A DNA stretch of 47,639 bases from Rhodobacteraceae bacterium CG17_big_fil_post_rev_8_21_14_2_50_65_11 (lineage in GTDB: Bacteria > Pseudomonadota > Alphaproteobacteria > Rhodobacterales > Rhodobacteraceae), in the NCBI GenBank assembly GCA_002783145.1, contig PFEX01000137.1:1-47639 (forward strand). Reading direction: 5' to 3'. The translations under genes and the position numbers were made by a program. Positions 44,285-47,639 of the stretch are shown piece by piece. Under the pieces are notes generated by a model. That model worked only from the letters and a program-made list of their open reading frames with translations. It made no database searches and had not been told where the DNA came from. Within the stretch, counting starts at the first letter, position 1; each line of letters begins with the position of its first letter.

Positions 44285-46123
44285 TCACTCGTCCTTCTTC
44301 TTCTTGCGGAAGCTGGACAGGATATTGCCGAACACGTCGGGCCTGAACCCCTGGCTGCGCATGATGATATATTGCTGTGTGAAAGTGATGGTGTTGTTGG
44401 TGATCCAGTAGACCAGAAGGCCGCTGGCAAACCTTCCAAGCATGAACATGAACACCCACGGCATCCACGCGAAGATCATCTGTTGTGTCGGGTCGCTGGG
44501 CGCCGGGTTCAGCTTCTGCTGAAGAAACATCGAAATGCCGAGAAGGATCGGCAGAACCCCGATGAAGATCAGCGCCATGATGCTGCCGGGGACGGGCGCA
44601 TCCCACGGGAACAGGCCAAAGAGGTTGTAGATCGAGCTGGTATCGGGCGCCGACAGGTCGTTCAGCCAACCGAAGAACGGCGCATGGCGCAGTTCCAGCG
44701 TGACGAAGATCACCTTGTAGAGCGAGAAGAAGATCGGGATCTGCAACAGGATCGGCAGGCAGCCCGAGGCCGGGTTCACCTTGTTTTTCTTGTAAAGGTC
44801 CATCATCCCCTTTTGCAGGGCTTCCTTGTCGTCGCCGGCGCGTTCCTTGAGCTTCTCCATCTCTGGCTGAAGCTCTTTCATCTTGGCCATCGACACGTAG
44901 GACCGGTAGGCCAGCGGGAACAGGATCGCCTTGATCAGCAGGGTCAGTAGGATGATCGACAGCCCCATATTGCCGATCAGTGAATGAAGGTTGTGCAGCA
45001 GCCAGAAAATCGGCTTGGTCAGGAAAAAGAACCAGCCCCAGTCGATCGAATCGAGAAAGCCAGCGACGCCGTCTTCGTTTTCGTAGCGCCGGATGGTTTC
45101 CCATTCCTTGGCACCGGCGAAGAGGCGGGTGGTGGTCTCGAAGGTGTCACCGGGTGCGACGCTGACCGCGGGCATCCGGGCCTCGGTCTGGAAAATCTCT
45201 GATCCTTCGACATAGCGCGACACGGCGGTGAAGGGTTGACCGGATCCGGGCACCAGCGTCGTCATCCAGTATTTGTCGGTGAACCCGATCCAGCCTGACT
45301 CCGTGACCTCGGTGATTTCTGCCTGCGCGCCCTCGCGCTGGACGAAATCCATGTCGGTCATGTCGTCGTAGGCGACCTCGTTCAGCGTGCCGTCGGAATT
45401 CTGGACAACGCCCTCGTGCAGGATGAAGAAGTTTTGCAGGTCCGCGGGCATCCCGTGGCGGGCGACGATCCCGTAGGGGGCCAGCCGCGCGGTGTCGGTG
45501 CCGGTGTTCTCCACCGACTGGGTGACGCTGAACATATAGTCCTCGTCGACCGAGATCGTGCGGCGGAACACGAGACCGACACCATTGTCCCAGACCAGAG
45601 TGACCGGGCTGTCGACGGTGAGAACTGCGCCGCTTTCGACCTGCCATTCGGTGTTGGCACCGGGCACGTTGTCGAACCCCAGTGCCCCGCCGGGTGTCCA
45701 GCCATAGAGCGCATAGTAAGCCCCCGACGCGCCCACGGGCGATAGCAGACGTACGTTGTCGGAGGCTGGATCAAGCGCCTCGGTGTAGTTGCGCAACGAC
45801 AGGTCATCGAGGCGCCCGCCGGTCAGCGCGATGGAGCCCATCAGCGACGGGGTGTCGATCTGGATGCGGGGAGCATCCGCCAGGGCTTCCGGCGCGTCGT
45901 CCGTGGCGGTGGGTGTTGTGCCTGTGTCGGCGATCTGGGCGCTTGGTGGCGCAAGGGCGACCTCGGCCCCGGTTTCGTCCACGACCGAAACGACATCGGA
46001 GTCGATGGCGTCGGGATCGCTTGGCGGGGTGTCCGGCGGAAACATGACCGACCAGATAAGGATGACACCCAGCGAGAGCGCCATGGCAAGGATTAGGTTC
46101 TTGGTCTGATTCTGATCGTCCAT
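44285..46123 (-). CDS. yidC: Membrane protein insertase YidC
   Basis: Inserts and folds inner-membrane proteins alone or with SecYEG. The 612-residue product has an N-terminal TM (NLILAMALSLGVILIWSVMF), a large periplasmic beta-sandwich domain (about 60-355) and the conserved five-TM core. The core has GLSIILLTLLIKAILFPL (positively charged groove Lys), the cytoplasmic coiled loop YVSMAKMKELQPEMEKLKER and the basic tail SFRKKKKDE. ATG 46123 is chosen over 46153. It is the first gene of the minus-strand cluster. Confidence 0.97.
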   Translation of the reverse strand: MDDQNQTKNLILAMALSLGVILIWSVMFPPDTPPSDPDAIDSDVVSVVDETGAEVALAPPSAQIADTGTTPTATDDAPEALADAPRIQIDTPSLMGSIALTGGRLDDLSLRNYTEALDPASDNVRLLSPVGASGAYYALYGWTPGGALGFDNVPGANTEWQVESGAVLTVDSPVTLVWDNGVGLVFRRTISVDEDYMFSVTQSVENTGTDTARLAPYGIVARHGMPADLQNFFILHEGVVQNSDGTLNEVAYDDMTDMDFVQREGAQAEITEVTESGWIGFTDKYWMTTLVPGSGQPFTAVSRYVEGSEIFQTEARMPAVSVAPGDTFETTTRLFAGAKEWETIRRYENEDGVAGFLDSIDWGWFFFLTKPIFWLLHNLHSLIGNMGLSIILLTLLIKAILFPLAYRSYVSMAKMKELQPEMEKLKERAGDDKEALQKGMMDLYKKNKVNPASGCLPILLQIPIFFSLYKVIFVTLELRHAPFFGWLNDLSAPDTSSIYNLFGLFPWDAPVPGSIMALIFIGVLPILLGISMFLQQKLNPAPSDPTQQMIFAWMPWVFMFMLGRFASGLLVYWITNNTITFTQQYIIMRSQGFRPDVFGNILSSFRKKKKDE

Positions 46124-46242
46124 ACCCGCGCATCCAGCCTTGGTTGAAGTCACGGAGGTTCAACAGATTGAGGCTGCAAAGGTCAAGCGCTTTTCCCTTA
46201 TTGCCGGGTTGCCGCGCGGTTTGGCCCCGGTCACCGGGTGGT

Positions 46243-47639
46243 TCAGCCTGCGCGACGCCCGATTCGCGGAGGTGATCCAAGTGCGGCGCGATAGGTCGCG
46301 ATCCAGCTTGCGGTGTCTTCGAACGGCATCGGACGCGCGATCATGTAGCCCTGAAGGTGGTCGCAGCCCAGTTGCGCCAGAACGCTGTGTTCGTCCTTCG
46401 TCTCGACGCCCTCGGCCACGGTGGTGACGTTCAACCGTTCGGCGAGCGCGAGAATGCCGGCGACAACGGCCCGCTGCGTCGAGTCCCGGTCAAGCCGGGT
46501 GACGAAGCTGCGGTCGATCTTGATGCGCTGCACATGGAAGCGCCGGATATTCGCGATCGAGGATTGGCCGGTGCCGAAATCGTCGAGATCGAGGTTGAAG
46601 CCGTGCGCGCCAAGCTCGTCGATATTGCGCAGAATGATGTCATCCTCGGACTGTGCGGCGACGGTTTCGAGGATTTCCACCGTGAGGCGGTTCGGGCGCA
46701 GGTTGTGGCGGTCGACCTCCCATTTCACGCGGTCGGCCAGTGTCGGGTCGCGCAGTTCCTCGGCCGAGAAATTGACCGAGACGGAGGGCACGCGCAGACC
46801 GGTCTTGTCCCATGCCGTCAGGGCCTGAAGCGAACGGGTCAGCATCGTCTCGCCAAGACGCCCCATGCAGCCCGCGTCGGATATCGCGGGCAGGAAATCA
46901 GGCGGCACCAGCACGCCGGCCTCGGGGTGGTGCCATCGTGCCAGGGCTTCGAAGCCGGTGATCGCGCCGGTATCGGCGCTGACCTGTGGCTGGAACCACG
47001 GCCGGATGGCGTTTCTTGCAAGCGCGTCTTCGACCTGTTCGGCAAGATCGTGGCGCAGGCGCGACCGGGCCTTGATCTTGTCGGAATAGCCGCGCACCCC
47101 GCCCGGGGCGTGGCGTCGCGCCTCGACCATTGCGGTCAGGGCAGCATCGAGCAGGCATTGCGCGTCGCCGTGATCGGCCTGTGCGGGGGTCACGAACCCG
47201 ACAGACACGCTGGGGTGCGCTGCGGCCCCGGCAACGGCGATCGGTTCGCAAAGTGCGCCCTGTAGACGGCTGATCAGTGACAGGATGATATCGAGCTTGG
47301 CCAGCGGGATCGGATTGAGGGCAACGGCAAAGCGCCCTTCGCCGATCGCGGCCACGAGATCCCCACGGCGCAGCGACGTTTGCAGCCGATCCGCCGAGCG
47401 GGCGAGGATTCGGTCGCTTGCTTCTGCGCCCCATCTGGCGGCGTAATCGGGAAAGTCGTCAATCTCCACGACCATGCAGGCGGTGGTGGTGCCGCTGGAC
47501 ACGGTTTCGTCAAGGATCGCGTCCAGTTCGACAAGGAAGCTTTCGCGCATCGGCAACCCGGTGCGCCCGTCTGCCGGCCTGTCACGAAAGCGCCTCGTAG
47601 GCTGCGGCCGCATCGCTTGCAGCGCCAGAAGACCAGGCA
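46243..47639 (-). CDS. Cyclic-di-GMP phosphodiesterase, degenerate GGDEF + EAL (5' end outside window)
   Basis: The frame stays open to the right edge (upstream residues PGLLALQA), so the true start lies outside, probably after a membrane segment. The N-terminal GGDEF-like domain (GLPMRESFLVELDAIL...) has AAIGEGRF in place of GGDEF, so it should lack cyclase activity. The EAL domain (about 185-440 of the visible part) keeps its catalytic set: FEALARW, SVNFSAEEL, EILETV, DDFGTGQSS, KIDRSFV, EGVET and LQGYMIARPM. Active hydrolysis of c-di-GMP is therefore predicted, with the degenerate GGDEF possibly sensing GTP. It is upstream of yidC with a gap of about 120 bp. Confidence 0.9.
   Translation of the reverse strand, partial: PGLLALQAMRPQPTRRFRDRPADGRTGLPMRESFLVELDAILDETVSSGTTTACMVVEIDDFPDYAARWGAEASDRILARSADRLQTSLRRGDLVAAIGEGRFAVALNPIPLAKLDIILSLISRLQGALCEPIAVAGAAAHPSVSVGFVTPAQADHGDAQCLLDAALTAMVEARRHAPGGVRGYSDKIKARSRLRHDLAEQVEDALARNAIRPWFQPQVSADTGAITGFEALARWHHPEAGVLVPPDFLPAISDAGCMGRLGETMLTRSLQALTAWDKTGLRVPSVSVNFSAEELRDPTLADRVKWEVDRHNLRPNRLTVEILETVAAQSEDDIILRNIDELGAHGFNLDLDDFGTGQSSIANIRRFHVQRIKIDRSFVTRLDRDSTQRAVVAGILALAERLNVTTVAEGVETKDEHSVLAQLGCDHLQGYMIARPMPFEDTASWIATYRAALGSPPRIGRRAG

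Noticed and set aside
46158-46186. yidC promoter TTGACC-N17-TTGAAC
   Set aside because: The -10 hexamer is too far from consensus to list.

Overview
The window looks like chromosome from an alphaproteobacterium of the order Rhodobacterales (Rhodobacter/Roseobacter group). The clues are high GC content, a SoxR-type regulator, a BztABCD-type amino acid transporter, an iron-sulfur photolyase of the PhrB/CryB class, an ATP12-type chaperone and a short-LID adenylate kinase. No rRNA gene, tRNA gene, CRISPR array or prophage was recognised. Genus and species cannot be fixed from the sequence alone.

Region by region. (1) 1-139: what looks like one end of an IS21-type insertion sequence, stopping 16 bp short of dacC. 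(2) 156-2847: a D,D-carboxypeptidase with a SPOR domain (minus) divergent from hemF (plus); hemF is preceded by a 12-bp tandem repeat. (3) 3001-9569: the rod-shape cluster on the minus strand, read mreB-mreC-mreD-mrdA-rodA and then a GhrA-type reductase; this is the core elongasome in one tightly coupled operon. (4) 9869-12747: an acyltransferase convergent with leuA. A 21-bp perfect inverted repeat separates them, and leuA is preceded by an unannotated leucine-rich leader peptide typical of attenuation control. (5) 12748-18267: an SDR oxidoreductase overlapping a PhrB-type photolyase, an exported protein with 18 MORN repeats, and NAD synthetase. (6) 18322-22582: soxR, divergent from a small VOC protein through a SoxR-box promoter; a frameshifted DUF1801 gene; a zincin-like protein; an exported metallo-beta-lactamase-fold hydrolase; and gltX. 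(7) 22679-25629: a MATE exporter, a small membrane protein and about 760 bp of non-coding, hairpin-rich DNA.

(8) 25630-30827: the distal part of the spc/alpha ribosomal operons (rplO-secY-adk-rpsM-rpsK-rpoA-rplQ). It has its own sigma70-like promoters, several intercistronic hairpins and a strong terminator. (9) 30914-32420: a quorum-sensing island with a divergent microprotein ORF, luxR and luxI, sitting between rplQ and rarA. A lux-box-like dyad overlaps the luxR start codon. (10) 32480-36644: rarA, crcB, an RluA-family pseudouridine synthase, a HAD phosphatase and an ATP12 chaperone; the last four are joined by successive ATGA overlaps. (11) 36881-41464: the bztABCD glutamate/glutamine/aspartate/asparagine ABC importer, with an intrinsic terminator between bztA and bztB. 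(12) 41511-46123, minus strand: yidC-engB-argB-ferredoxin-like-sixA. (13) 46243-47639: a c-di-GMP phosphodiesterase (degenerate GGDEF, intact EAL) that runs off the right edge.

Most of the window is conserved core chromosome. The parts most worth a second look are the luxR/luxI region with its microprotein and start-codon dyad, the SoxR-VOC promoter, the leuA leader peptide, the long inverted repeat over the acyltransferase stop codon, and the MORN protein with its two-repeat periodicity.
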